Position numbers and translations under genes: made by a program
Notes under the pieces: model-generated
Database searches by the model: none
What the model saw: only the letters and a program-made list of their open reading frames with translations
Told to the model about the DNA's origin: nothing
In this document: piece by piece, positions 9,780 to 19,966 of the stretch
Numbering within the stretch: the stretch's first letter is position 1
How the letters are laid out: each line of letters begins with the position of its first letter
NCBI GenBank assembly: GCA_902792515.1
Contig: CADAZX010000002.1
Coordinates: 1-64,000 of the forward strand
Source of the DNA: an uncultured Ruminococcus sp.
Lineage (GTDB): Bacteria > Bacillota > Clostridia > UBA1212
Direction of reading: 5' to 3'
DNA: 64,000 bases

Positions 9780-10616
9780 TTATTCCTTCGTTTTTCTGGT
9801 AACGGCGCACTCTTCCGCGGGCGTCAGTTCGACGTTGCCCTTTCCGTTGCGTATGGACTTGACCTCGAGCGCCGTTCCGCCCTCGGCCGCCGTGATTCCG
9901 GTAAGAACTACGCCTTCGCTGTCCTGGTTGGTAATGCCGATAGAATATCCGGGAACCGTATCGCCACCCGGCAGTGTTGCATTATAGCGCACAACTTTGA
10001 TTTTATCAAAGGCCTTTCTCTGTTTTGCGGTCGTTTCGGTGAGTTTTTCCTCAAAAGCCTCGTTTTGCGACCTGATGGCGGCAATTTCCTCGCCCATGGC
10101 GAAAATTCTGGAATAGACTTCGTCCAGTTCCTTTTTGCCGCTATCCTCTGCGGCGGATTCCTCGGAAGGCTCGCCGTCTTGAACTTCGGAAGGCTCTTCG
10201 GGTTCTTCAGCGATATCGTTCTCTGCTTCTTCGCCCGCTTCATCCGCGGATGTCGCGGCAGCCTCTTCACCGGCATCTTCGCCTGCTTTTTCAGGCTCCG
10301 GCTCTGCCGCTGCCTCTGCTTGCTCAGCCTCTGCGGAAGCCGCCGCTTCTTTTGTTCCGGAATCATCCGTCTCTTCTTCAGCGGCAGCCTCCCCGGCATT
10401 TTCAGGGCCTTCAGAGATTGTTTCAGGCACGTCTTCGGCGTCATCCGATCCGTCTGTCATCTTCTCGACTAACGAATTCAGCTTTTTGTACTTGATTCCG
10501 ACGACAAGAAGCATTATAAAACACAAAACAAGCAAGATGAAGAGTACCGCAACCATCAAATAAACCTGGTTTTCAAAAGTCATCATCTCGGACAATTTTT
10601 CAAAAAACTTTTCCAT
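9780..10616 (-). CDS. DUF4446-family membrane protein with acidic insert
   Basis: A 278-aa protein with one N-terminal membrane segment (about 17-42). An expanded Glu/Ala/Asp-rich segment (about 55-165) follows, then a coiled-coil stretch (about 168-205) and a C-terminal domain with VRYNATLPGGDTVPGYSIGI. That domain is typical of the DUF4446 proteins often encoded next to parB in Clostridia. The acidic insert makes it longer than the usual 150-180 aa. ATG 10616 follows TAAGGAGG. Its position directly after parB suggests a link to chromosome or division-site functions, but no biochemical role is known to me. Confidence 0.7.
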   Translation of the reverse strand: MEKFFEKLSEMMTFENQVYLMVAVLFILLVLCFIMLLVVGIKYKKLNSLVEKMTDGSDDAEDVPETISEGPENAGEAAAEEETDDSGTKEAAASAEAEQAEAAAEPEPEKAGEDAGEEAAATSADEAGEEAENDIAEEPEEPSEVQDGEPSEESAAEDSGKKELDEVYSRIFAMGEEIAAIRSQNEAFEEKLTETTAKQRKAFDKIKVVRYNATLPGGDTVPGYSIGITNQDSEGVVLTGITAAEGGTALEVKSIRNGKGNVELTPAEECAVTRKTKE

Positions 10617-10683
10617 ATAATCCTCCTTACCGTCCCGTACATGGCGCTAAGCGCGCTTTTATCCTTGGTGTCTCAAAATGTTA

Positions 10684-11583
10684 TTAATCATCTTCTCCGA
10701 GCAGCAACGAAATAAGCCGCTCTCTGTCATCGGAAGAAACATATTCAATTTGAATTTTTCCCTTGCCCTTTCTCTCAGACAGAACCACCCTGGTTCCGAA
10801 TCTGGTCTTGAGCTTTTTCTCAATATCTTTCTTTGCGAGCGCAAAAACGTCGACCTGCGGCTTTTCCCCGCCCGTTTTTTGTCCGGACTTAAGCGCGTTG
10901 AACTTTTTAACGAGCGCTTCGGTCTGGCGTACGTTGAGGTTGTTCTCAGTGATCGTTTTGACGATTTTCTCCGGGTTGATCGACTCGTCCAGCGAAAGCA
11001 ATGCCTTTCCGTGGCCCTTTGTCAGCGTGCCCTCGGCAATCTTTTCCCTGACAACTTCATTCAAACTAAGCAGTCTGAGCGAGTTCGCAATGTCGGAACG
11101 GCTCTTCGACAAAACGTCGGAAAGCGTTTCCTGCGTAAGGTCAAACTCCCTCTGCAGCCTGTCAAAAGCCTCTGCCTCTTCAATCGGGTTCAAGTCCTCA
11201 CGCTGAATGTTTTCGATAAGCGCAATTTCGAGAATCTCCCGCTCCGTTGCGTCTTTTTCAATTACCGGAACGGTTTCAAGCCCCGCGAGTTTTGCGGCGC
11301 GCCATCTTCTTTCACCGGCAATAATCTTGTAGTAACGCCCTTCCTTGTGAACTATAAGCGGTTGAATCACACCGTGTTCCTTGATCGACTCCGCCAGTTC
11401 TTTGATTTTGTCCTCGTCGAACACTTTTCGAGGCTGTCCGCTTCCCGGTTGAATATCGGCAACCTTCACGTCAAGAACAGCTTTTGATACCGCTGTCTGC
11501 GTGTTTGCAACGCTGTTTTCAGGTTTCTCCTGGAAAAAAGCCTCAATTCCAACGCCCAAACCATTTCTTTTGTTTTTTGTCAT
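10684..11583 (-). CDS. parB: Chromosome partitioning protein ParB (Spo0J)
   Basis: A 299-aa centromere-binding CTPase that loads on parS and spreads. Seen: the CTP-binding motif GERRWRAAKLAG, then ENIQREDLNPIEEAEAF, and the helix-turn-helix LTQETLSDVLSKSRSDIANS followed by GTLTKGHGKALLSL, which recognises parS. The C-terminus is a dimerisation helix region. The ATG at 11583 is preferred because TAAGGAGGT lies 5 nt upstream; an in-frame start 30 nt earlier lacks a site. It is downstream of parA after a 246-bp gap. Three parS sites lie within 16 kb. Confidence 0.95.
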   Translation of the reverse strand: MTKNKRNGLGVGIEAFFQEKPENSVANTQTAVSKAVLDVKVADIQPGSGQPRKVFDEDKIKELAESIKEHGVIQPLIVHKEGRYYKIIAGERRWRAAKLAGLETVPVIEKDATEREILEIALIENIQREDLNPIEEAEAFDRLQREFDLTQETLSDVLSKSRSDIANSLRLLSLNEVVREKIAEGTLTKGHGKALLSLDESINPEKIVKTITENNLNVRQTEALVKKFNALKSGQKTGGEKPQVDVFALAKKDIEKKLKTRFGTRVVLSERKGKGKIQIEYVSSDDRERLISLLLGEDD

Positions 11584-11829
11584 AATTGACCTCCTTATAG
11601 TGTATGATAACAACTAACTTATGACAGAAACAATCGTCCAATCTGGCGTCGAATCGTTCCGAGCATCTTTAGTCCAATCGTTCATATACAATCAATAAAT
11701 GACGTTTGTAGGGTTAATTGTTCAAATGTCATCTCACGCATCCGCAATTAAGCCGGATGTGTGAACCGGACATTTTTGTACGGTGGTTCGAATATGCTGC
11801 GTAGCTTGACAAATAAATGCCTTGCGGTA

Positions 11830-12591
11830 TTAATTGCCTATGACTTCTTTGGCCAAATCTAAATATGCTTCAGAGCCCTTCGACTTGAAATCATATTGGA
11901 TAATCGGCAAGCCATAGCTAGGTGCTTCCCCAAGCCGTATATTTCTGGGAATCACGGTGTGATACACCTTGTCCCCGAAATATTTTCTGACCTCATCGAC
12001 GACCTCAGCCGACAAATTGGTCCTTACATCAAACATTGTCATTACAACGCCTTCAACCGTAAGCTTTTTGTTAAGCAGTTTTTGAACTGTTTTAACGGTA
12101 TCAAGCAGCTGCGACAATCCCTCAAGCGCATAAAATTCACACTGTATCGGAACGAGCACCGTATCAGCCGCGGTCAGCGCGTTCAGTGTGAGAAGTCCGA
12201 GTGCCGGCGGACAGTCGATAAAGATGTAATCATAGCTTTCCTTCAGACTGTCGAGCGCCATTTTCAGCCGGCTCTCTCTGGACACAAGTGAAACCAGTTC
12301 GATTTCCGCCCCTGCGAGAGAAATGCTCGAAGGAATCAGGAAAAGGTTTTCCTGAACTGTCGGAATTATCGCGTTTACCGGATCTTCTTCGTTGATTACA
12401 ACGTCATATGAAGAAACGTCGAGACTTCTTTTGTCCACCCCGAGTCCGGTCGTCGCGTTTCCCTGCGGATCCAGGTCGACTAACAGAACCGACTTCCCGT
12501 AATAGGCAATTCCCGCGCTCAGATTGATCGCGGTAGTCGTCTTTCCGACTCCTCCTTTTTGGTTAGCAATCGCAATAATTTTCGCTGCCAT
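11830..12591 (-). CDS. parA: Chromosome partitioning ATPase ParA (Soj)
   Basis: A 253-aa deviant Walker A ATPase of the ParA/MinD superfamily. KGGVGKTTTAINLS is at about 11-24, followed by VDLDPQGNATTGLG and the Walker B-like FIDCPPALGLLTLN. With ParB it segregates origins. In Bacilli, Soj also regulates DnaA. ATG 12591 lies 72 bp from a parS site, so ParB could bind at its own promoter region. It is downstream of gyrB rather than in the usual place after rsmG. Confidence 0.95.
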   Translation of the reverse strand: MAAKIIAIANQKGGVGKTTTAINLSAGIAYYGKSVLLVDLDPQGNATTGLGVDKRSLDVSSYDVVINEEDPVNAIIPTVQENLFLIPSSISLAGAEIELVSLVSRESRLKMALDSLKESYDYIFIDCPPALGLLTLNALTAADTVLVPIQCEFYALEGLSQLLDTVKTVQKLLNKKLTVEGVVMTMFDVRTNLSAEVVDEVRKYFGDKVYHTVIPRNIRLGEAPSYGLPIIQYDFKSKGSEAYLDLAKEVIGN

Positions 12592-12662
12592 TTCTCACCT
12601 CTCCGATTTTTCACACGTCGGAAATACTCCCGGTAATCTCCTTCAAAAAATTCTCCCATAAT

Positions 12663-12678
12663 TGTTCCACGTGGAACA
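12663..12678. promoter_or_regulatory. parS site A with a distal CTA-N4-TAG arm
   Basis: TGTTCCACGTGGAACA is a perfect 16-bp palindrome (20 bp with its flanks). It matches the Bacillus parS consensus TGTTNCACGTGAAACA at 15 of 16 positions. It lies between the gyrB stop and the parA start. A second element, GCCTA-N4-TAG, starts 27 bp from the first base of parS, at 12690. Confidence 0.92.
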
Positions 12679-12735
12679 ATCGATTTTTCGCCTAAAAATA
12701 GAGCAAAATCGCGAAACAGTATCAAATTTGCCCTA

Positions 12736-14682
<1,947 letters not shown>

Positions 14683-14949
14683 TTACTCCTTCGTAAATGT
14701 ACCGGTTCTCATTCTCTCATAAATCGTCTCCGCGTTATTTGATGTAAGGAAGACGTCGACGCCGTCAGGTCCGTCGGTCACAACAAACGCTTTCGGCATT
14801 TTCTGAGAGGTGTTTGTAACCTGGTTATTATCTTCTGCGTCTTTCAGAAACTTGCGTGTTATCGGTCCGATCGTGGAATTCTCCAAGTTAAAAATTCCAA
14901 TAACTTTTCTGGTCAATACCCCTATGTCATCGCCAATATGGATGTACAT
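14683..14949 (-). CDS. remB: RemB/YaaB-like extracellular matrix regulator (DUF370 family)
   Basis: An 88-aa small protein starting MYIHIGDDIGVLTRKVIGIF, the signature start of the RemA/RemB (DUF370) family. It occupies the YaaB position between recF and gyrB as in Bacillus. Family members form oligomeric DNA-binding rings; RemA controls biofilm matrix genes. ATG 14949 is preceded by AAGGAGG at a rather long spacing of 11 nt. Confidence 0.8.
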   Translation of the reverse strand: MYIHIGDDIGVLTRKVIGIFNLENSTIGPITRKFLKDAEDNNQVTNTSQKMPKAFVVTDGPDGVDVFLTSNNAETIYERMRTGTFTKE

Positions 14950-14997
14950 CCGATTCCGCGCCTCCTTTCCGAAAGGTTAACTTATATTATAAAATTT

Positions 14998-16170
14998 TTA
15001 CCTGAGTTTTTCAACATTTATATAATTTACCGGCGTCCCGTCCGCACCTAAATTTCGCAGATTCTCGTTTCCGGCGCATGTATAAAACGTCTGGTACTCC
15101 TTCGTAAGCTCCGCGATATTCCGCTGTCTTCTGTCGTCAAGTTCTGAAAGAACGTCGTCGAGAAAAAGAACGGGGGTTCTTCCGGTAGTGTTTTTCATGA
15201 TTTCAAGAACAGCAAGTGTAAGTGCGATGGCCGCGCTGCGCTTCTGCCCCTGTGAACCGAAGCTTCTCAAATTCATTCCGTTAAATGAAATATCAAGGTC
15301 GTCCTTTTGAGATCCGATAACGCTCCGGCCGTATTCTATTTCACGTCTCACGATTTTTTCGGAGTTCAGATCTGAAAAGAAAACGCCCTTGATTCTTTCA
15401 ATTTCCGCCTCTTTTTCTTTTTCAGTGAATGAACTTGCCGCCGGGGCGTCATTTACGCTTCCAGATTTTCTGATTTCCTCCAAAAATGACGGTATGTTCG
15501 GAACGTATCCTACGCTCAGATCCTCGGTTTCATCCGTTATAAAACGGTAAATCCCGGAAGCTATTCTGTTTACCGACTCAACGAAAATCCTCCTCTCAAA
15601 CGCGATTTTCGCGCCATAAGTCGCGATATTTTCGTTTAAGACTTCAAACTCAATCGGATCCGGTCTGCTTTTCTCGATCAGAATTTTATTTTTCTCCTCA
15701 CAGAACTTATTGTACATCATGAGAGAGAAATAATAGTCGCGGCTCAGCTGGCAGAGATAGATATTCAAAAACCGCCTTCTGAGATCCGGCCCGTCGGTAA
15801 CCGTTCTGATCGATTCAGGCGAAAATACGATTCCGAGCAGATTTCCGAACAAAAACCGAAGCTTTTCGACGTAAACACCGTCGATTACGATCGATTTGGA
15901 TTTCGGCTTAGTGTAGTTGACCCGGATCGAACCGCAGCTGTTTTCCGCGATTCCGGTTCTTACTGAAAACCCCTCCTCGCCGTACCTGATCATTTCCGGA
16001 TCCTTCGCAGCCCTGAATGACTTTCCGATACAGCACAGAAACATAGCCTCAAGCAGGTTCGTTTTCCCATACCCGTTCTTACCGTAAATCACGTTTATGG
16101 ATTTTGAAAGTTCCAGATTGAGGCTTTGATAGTTTCTGAAATTATGAAGTTCTAATTCAGTAATAACCAA
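14998..16170 (-). CDS. recF: DNA replication and repair protein RecF
   Basis: A 390-aa SMC-like ATPase that helps load RecA at gapped DNA. Walker A is YGKNGYGKTNLLEAMFLC (about 29-46), the ABC signature lies around RSFGSQGQKRSAAIAL, and Walker B is PVLFLDDVLSELD. The start is TTG at 16170, chosen because AAGGTGA lies just upstream in the dnaN-recF junction. Length is slightly above the usual 360-375. It is in the dnaA-dnaN-recF-remB-gyrB order. Confidence 0.95.
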   Translation of the reverse strand: MVITELELHNFRNYQSLNLELSKSINVIYGKNGYGKTNLLEAMFLCCIGKSFRAAKDPEMIRYGEEGFSVRTGIAENSCGSIRVNYTKPKSKSIVIDGVYVEKLRFLFGNLLGIVFSPESIRTVTDGPDLRRRFLNIYLCQLSRDYYFSLMMYNKFCEEKNKILIEKSRPDPIEFEVLNENIATYGAKIAFERRIFVESVNRIASGIYRFITDETEDLSVGYVPNIPSFLEEIRKSGSVNDAPAASSFTEKEKEAEIERIKGVFFSDLNSEKIVRREIEYGRSVIGSQKDDLDISFNGMNLRSFGSQGQKRSAAIALTLAVLEIMKNTTGRTPVLFLDDVLSELDDRRQRNIAELTKEYQTFYTCAGNENLRNLGADGTPVNYINVEKLR

Positions 16171-16174
16171 TCTA

Positions 16175-17281
16175 TCACCTTACTCTGGTCTTCATCGGCA
16201 TAAGCACCATCAGGAACGAGTCGTCATCTTCGGAATTGATTACGCACGGACCCTTCTGCGACGAGAAGTTGAAGCTCACCTTTTCCTTCTCAATAACCTT
16301 CAGGCAGTCGAGAAGATTCTTCTTATTAAAGGAAATCGCCATTTCCTGGCCTGTGATCTCCGCGTTAAGCGTCTCATGCGAGTTTCCGTCTTCACCGGCA
16401 ACGCTCACAAAAACCTCATCCGGATACGTATTCAAGTTGATCGACCACTTTTTATCGTCGTCAATAACGAGAGCCACACGCTCTATCGTATCTATAAACA
16501 GCGCTGTCGGAAGCGTCATGACCGTCGCGAACTCAATTGGAATCAGTTTTTCGTAGTCGGGGAACTCACCTCTTAAAAGACTCGAAACAAGCTTAAAAGT
16601 ATTGTTGAAGAACATTATTTGATTTTCACTGTAGCAAAAACTTATAACGTCGTTGTTCTTGTCAACAACCTTCGCGACATAATCAAGAACCCTAGAAGGG
16701 ACAACAACGCGGAATTCCTCTTCAGAGACGCTCGGGAACGACTTGACAGCGAGTTTGAAACCGTCAATAGCGGCGAATTTCAGAAGACCGCCCTTATTTT
16801 CAATAAGAACGCCTCTCAGAATCATCTTTGCGCTGTCCTGGCTCGCCGCAAACGCGGTCTGCTTCACGAGATTTCTGAACGTCGGACCTGGCAGATTAAC
16901 AACTTTATCAAAATCATTAATGAAATTAACTTTTGGATACTGTTCGCTGCCGATAGTTGAAATCTCGAAATGCGACGCGCCGCTGTTGATATGCAGTCCG
17001 TTTCCTGTTGTAGAAGTCTCGACCGTCACGTAGATATCCGGAAGTTTTCTGACAATATCGGAAAAGATACGAGCATTTACCAAAACAGAACCGATTTCCT
17101 CAATAATCGCAGCGACCTGGTAGGTAATGCTGATATCGTTGTCGGATCCGGTAAGAATCAGATCTTCGCTGACTTCGATGAGCACGCACTCCAGTGCCGC
17201 ATAGTTTGACTTTGCGGGAATCGCACGCGATACTATATCCAGCCCTTCTCTCAACAAATCTCTATTGCAAGTGAACTTCAT
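16175..17281 (-). CDS. dnaN: DNA polymerase III beta sliding clamp
   Basis: A 368-aa clamp of three repeated domains, the processivity factor of replication. It begins MKFTCNRDLLREGLDIVSRA and ends in LMPMKTRVR, the usual hydrophobic-pocket C-terminus. ATG 17281 follows AAGGAGGGC. It lies 369 bp downstream of dnaA, a gap holding the dnaA terminator and DnaA-box-like boxes. Confidence 0.97.
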   Translation of the reverse strand: MKFTCNRDLLREGLDIVSRAIPAKSNYAALECVLIEVSEDLILTGSDNDISITYQVAAIIEEIGSVLVNARIFSDIVRKLPDIYVTVETSTTGNGLHINSGASHFEISTIGSEQYPKVNFINDFDKVVNLPGPTFRNLVKQTAFAASQDSAKMILRGVLIENKGGLLKFAAIDGFKLAVKSFPSVSEEEFRVVVPSRVLDYVAKVVDKNNDVISFCYSENQIMFFNNTFKLVSSLLRGEFPDYEKLIPIEFATVMTLPTALFIDTIERVALVIDDDKKWSINLNTYPDEVFVSVAGEDGNSHETLNAEITGQEMAISFNKKNLLDCLKVIEKEKVSFNFSSQKGPCVINSEDDDSFLMVLMPMKTRVR

Positions 17282-17394
17282 AATGCCCTCCTTTTTCTTC
17301 GAAAAGAACTGATGTTATTATACCAAATCTCTGCCGCAAAGTAAAGTAAAACAGGGCCCGGAAAAAACGGAAATATCGTCGTTCCGCGATTTTC

Positions 17395-17564
17395 TTATCC
17401 CGAAGGGATAAATTATAAAAAAATGAGTCGATAGTTGTTGTTATAGAGACGGTGGGTTTGTGGGTTTCGCATTATTTTCCCTAAAAATCGGGGAACATGG
17501 CTGTGGGTAAAATGTGGGATTCTTTTGAGTAACCGACAATTGCCGTTCAAAAACGGTGGGTTTC
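17395..17564 (-). other. Candidate origin unwinding region between dnaA and dnaN
   Basis: Reading from dnaA towards dnaN, there are five same-orientation boxes of the AAACCCACA type. In plus-strand form they are TGTGGGTTT-like at 17451, 17459, 17502, 17513 and 17555. Next come a short GC segment, a 3-nt periodic run (TAACAACAA at about 17436-17444) and an AT-rich stretch (about 17411-17424). An inverted repeat TTATCCC-gaa-GGGATAA lies at 17395-17411. The order box, GC, trio-like run, AT-rich is that described for the basal unwinding system of Bacillus oriC. The boxes are variants, not canonical TTATCCACA. Confidence 0.5.
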
Positions 17565-17571
17565 TTTTTTC

Positions 17572-17626
17572 TGCAAAAAAAATGAACCCCGGCGCATCGA
17601 TTTTTTAGTTTCAGCAGCGCCGGGGT
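17572..17626 (-). terminator. dnaA terminator
   Basis: A perfect 10-bp stem ACCCCGGCGC/GCGCCGGGGT with a 21-nt loop, followed on the minus strand by CA and eight T. It lies 25 bp after the dnaA stop, so dnaN is probably transcribed from its own promoter. Confidence 0.9.
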
Positions 17627-17650
17627 CAAGTGGTATTGAATAAGGCAAAA

Positions 17651-19015
17651 TCAGGAAATCATCTTCTTCATTTCATCGATGTAGGATTTGATTTCATCGT
17701 CGGTGAGATACCTGTTTTCTACGTTTTTGCAGCCGTCGAGAACGGAAGTGTGGTTCATTCCGCCGAACTCTTCGGCAATACGCTGATAGGAATATGAGAG
17801 AATCGTTCTGCAGAAGTACATTGCCACGTGTCTTGCGATAACGATCTTTTTTGATTTGTTTCTCGAAAGAATATCTTCGATTTTCACGTCGAAATATCTT
17901 GAAACCACGTCTAAAATAAGATCCGTGTTGACTTCTTTGTATTCGGAAATATTAAGATGGCGGAGCGCTTCGTGAGCAGATTCCATCGTAATTTTCTCGC
18001 CGTGCGAAGCCAGATGCTTGAACTGCATCAAAATTCCTTCTATTTCACGAACGTTGTTGAGCTCGGATTGAGCGAGAGAGTCGATGATTTCGCTGGAAAT
18101 ATCCATATCCATATCATCGCTCTTCTTGAGCATGATCGCGTACCTGACCTCGTAATTGGGCGCGGTAATGGATGTTGTGAAGCCGTTCTCAAAGCGAGTC
18201 TTAAGCCTGTCGGCAAGCGCGTTGATCTCTGAAATTCTACAGTCGCTCGAAATAACGATCTGCTTGTCGTGCACGTAAAGATCGTTGAAGGTGTTGAAAA
18301 ACTCCTCCTGGGTGCCTGCGCGGTTTGCGATAAACTGGATGTCGTCGATTAAGAGAACGTCGACGGAACGGTATTTCTGACGGAAATCCTCCATCCTGTT
18401 GTTTTGAATGGAAGTAATATAGTCTATTGTAAAAGTCTCGGTTGTGACGTAAAGAACGCGCATAGCGGGATTTCTGCGGATAATCTCGTTGCCGATCGCG
18501 TGCAGAAGGTGCGTCTTACCGAGTCCGGAGTTTGCGTATATAAAGAACGGGTTGTATTTTGTGCCGGGGTTTTCGGAAATATTAGTCGCGACGGAATACG
18601 CCTGACGGCAGTTGTCGCCGACGACAAAATTCTCGAACGTGTATTTCGAAATAAGGTTCGACTCGAAAGGCTGCTCCTTTTTGAAGCTGATTTCAGATGA
18701 AAAAGAACCTTTTTCTGCAGACTTTTTTTCCTCGCCGGAAATGAGATTATCTATCTCAGCCTTGTCAGACGAGAAAATGATTGTACACTCATGGCCGATA
18801 ATCTCGGTAAAAACCGCAGAAACCGAGTCATAGCGTTTTGCGAAAAACTTCTCCGCGATAGAATTCTCGCAATAAACAACAATAGTCTCGTCGTCAAAAT
18901 ACGCGAGAGAAGAAGGTTCTACGTATGTATTGAAAAAAATGCCTGAACCGAGAACTGTCCGGTATTCAGTCTTAAACTTATCCCAAAGCACTTGCCGTGC
19001 CTCTGCGAAACTCAT
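17651..19015 (-). CDS. dnaA: Chromosomal replication initiator DnaA with atypical DNA-recognition signature
   Basis: A 454-aa AAA+ initiator that opens oriC. Domain I is about 1-80, a short linker carries acidic residues, and Walker A is ANSGLGKTHLLHAIG. Walker B is VDVLLIDDIQF and the domain IV helices are at about 360-454. The DnaA signature, nearly always GGRDHTTV, reads GGMNHTSV at 418-425. The Arg and Asp equivalent to E. coli R432 and D433 are Met and Asn; D433, H434 and T435 contact bases in the E. coli complex. ATG 19015 is preferred because GGAGGAAAT immediately precedes it; an in-frame upstream start would add a spurious hydrophobic leader. Promoter at 19141-19169. Confidence 0.97.
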   Translation of the reverse strand: MSFAEARQVLWDKFKTEYRTVLGSGIFFNTYVEPSSLAYFDDETIVVYCENSIAEKFFAKRYDSVSAVFTEIIGHECTIIFSSDKAEIDNLISGEEKKSAEKGSFSSEISFKKEQPFESNLISKYTFENFVVGDNCRQAYSVATNISENPGTKYNPFFIYANSGLGKTHLLHAIGNEIIRRNPAMRVLYVTTETFTIDYITSIQNNRMEDFRQKYRSVDVLLIDDIQFIANRAGTQEEFFNTFNDLYVHDKQIVISSDCRISEINALADRLKTRFENGFTTSITAPNYEVRYAIMLKKSDDMDMDISSEIIDSLAQSELNNVREIEGILMQFKHLASHGEKITMESAHEALRHLNISEYKEVNTDLILDVVSRYFDVKIEDILSRNKSKKIVIARHVAMYFCRTILSYSYQRIAEEFGGMNHTSVLDGCKNVENRYLTDDEIKSYIDEMKKMIS

Positions 19016-19140
19016 ATTTCCTCCGTATATACTGACGGGATGTCCTGCAAGGGCGAAAAAAAGTAAAAGCACTCGAATAGTGCCTGCGGACATTCCGGTA
19101 GTCATAATCTTTCTTCATCTTCAGTAAGAGCGGTTTTGTG

Positions 19141-19169
19141 ATTGTATCAAAAAGATTTTTGCTTTGCAA
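19141..19169 (-). promoter_or_regulatory. dnaA promoter
   Basis: Minus strand: TTGCAA, a 17-nt spacer and TACAAT, giving a leader of roughly 120 nt before dnaA. DnaA-box-like sites 60-130 bp upstream (19229-19271) could give autoregulation. Confidence 0.65.
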
Positions 19170-19228
19170 CAGATTTTTAACTAAAAAAACACGGGATATA
19201 ACAAGAATAAACAGGCCAAAACACAAGA

Positions 19229-19271
19229 TGTAGATAATGAACCAACCGTAAAACCCACAAATTGTGGAAAA
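19229..19271. other. DnaA-box-like cluster upstream of dnaA
   Basis: Three near-matches sit in an AT-rich gap: TGTAGATAA (19229, one mismatch to TGTGGATAA), AAACCCACA (19251, the variant seen elsewhere in this window) and TGTGGAAAA (19263, one mismatch). With the dnaA-dnaN boxes this would make a bipartite origin like that of Bacillus. The rest of 19170-19446 shows only the DUF402 promoter. Confidence 0.45.
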
Positions 19272-19384
19272 ATAGATTGATTTAAAAATTGAACAGCTTA
19301 GTAAAATGTTCGCAAATCCCGTAGCAGAAGAGAGAATTAAATAAAGTATAGCCGAAATAAGCGTAGAAGAAGCAGAGAAAACTG

Positions 19385-19413
19385 TTGTCTGAAAATGAAG
19401 AAAATAGTATAAT
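19385..19413 (+). promoter_or_regulatory. Promoter of the DUF402-thyA-dfrA operon
   Basis: TTGTCT, a 17-nt spacer and TATAAT, 33 bp upstream of the GTG start of the DUF402 gene. Confidence 0.6.
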
Positions 19414-19446
19414 CAATGTTACAAAGTTTCTTTCGGGAGAGATGAC

Positions 19447-19947
19447 GTGGCTGATTATGTTATTGTACGGAAGAGGATTATTCCGGATGAGGAAACGGAG
19501 TTAAAGAATGACGAGATAATCTGTGCCGACTATGAACGGAGGTGCATCGTAACCAGATGGTTGCCGATCAAGCCGAGAAAAGATATCGGCTGGGGTTTCT
19601 CAGTTTATTATTTTGAAAGAAAATTGAAAATAAGTGCGATTTTTGACTGTAAAGGTGAATTTTCTTATATTTATTGCGATATTATTAGCAGTATTTTAAG
19701 AAACAACAGGCTGATAGTCACAGATCTTCTTGTTGATGTGACCAGGGATCGCGAAGGGAACGTCAAAGTACTTGATGAAGACGAACTTCAATACGCAATC
19801 AGCCGGGGACTTATATCCGGCGAAGACGCAAAAACCGCATTAGAAGGAGTAAGAACGGCAGTTGAACTGCTCGAAGATCCGGAGTTCTTTCCCGGAAAAG
19901 AACTCGGACTGATTATAGAACCACCGGAAGGGTTCAAAAGAGATTAA
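19447..19947 (+). CDS. DUF402 domain protein
   Basis: A 166-aa protein with the DUF402 C-terminal pattern. The segments YIYCDIISSILR and TDLLVDVTRDREGNVKVLDE are followed by DELQYAISRGLISGEDA. This is a beta-barrel fold found in nucleoside di/triphosphate phosphatases such as Ntdp and in FomD. GTG 19447 follows GGAGA at 7 nt. It opens a four-gene plus-strand operon with thyA 19 bp downstream, so a nucleotide-related hydrolase role fits the context but is inferred. Confidence 0.75.
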   Translation: MADYVIVRKRIIPDEETELKNDEIICADYERRCIVTRWLPIKPRKDIGWGFSVYYFERKLKISAIFDCKGEFSYIYCDIISSILRNNRLIVTDLLVDVTRDREGNVKVLDEDELQYAISRGLISGEDAKTALEGVRTAVELLEDPEFFPGKELGLIIEPPEGFKRD

Positions 19948-19966
19948 ACAACTACAGGAGATTGTT

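Noticed and set aside
19016..19105. Longer DnaA start with 30 extra residues
   Set aside because: The upstream start has no ribosome binding site and would add a hydrophobic leader unknown in DnaA; GGAGGAAAT marks the ATG at 19015.
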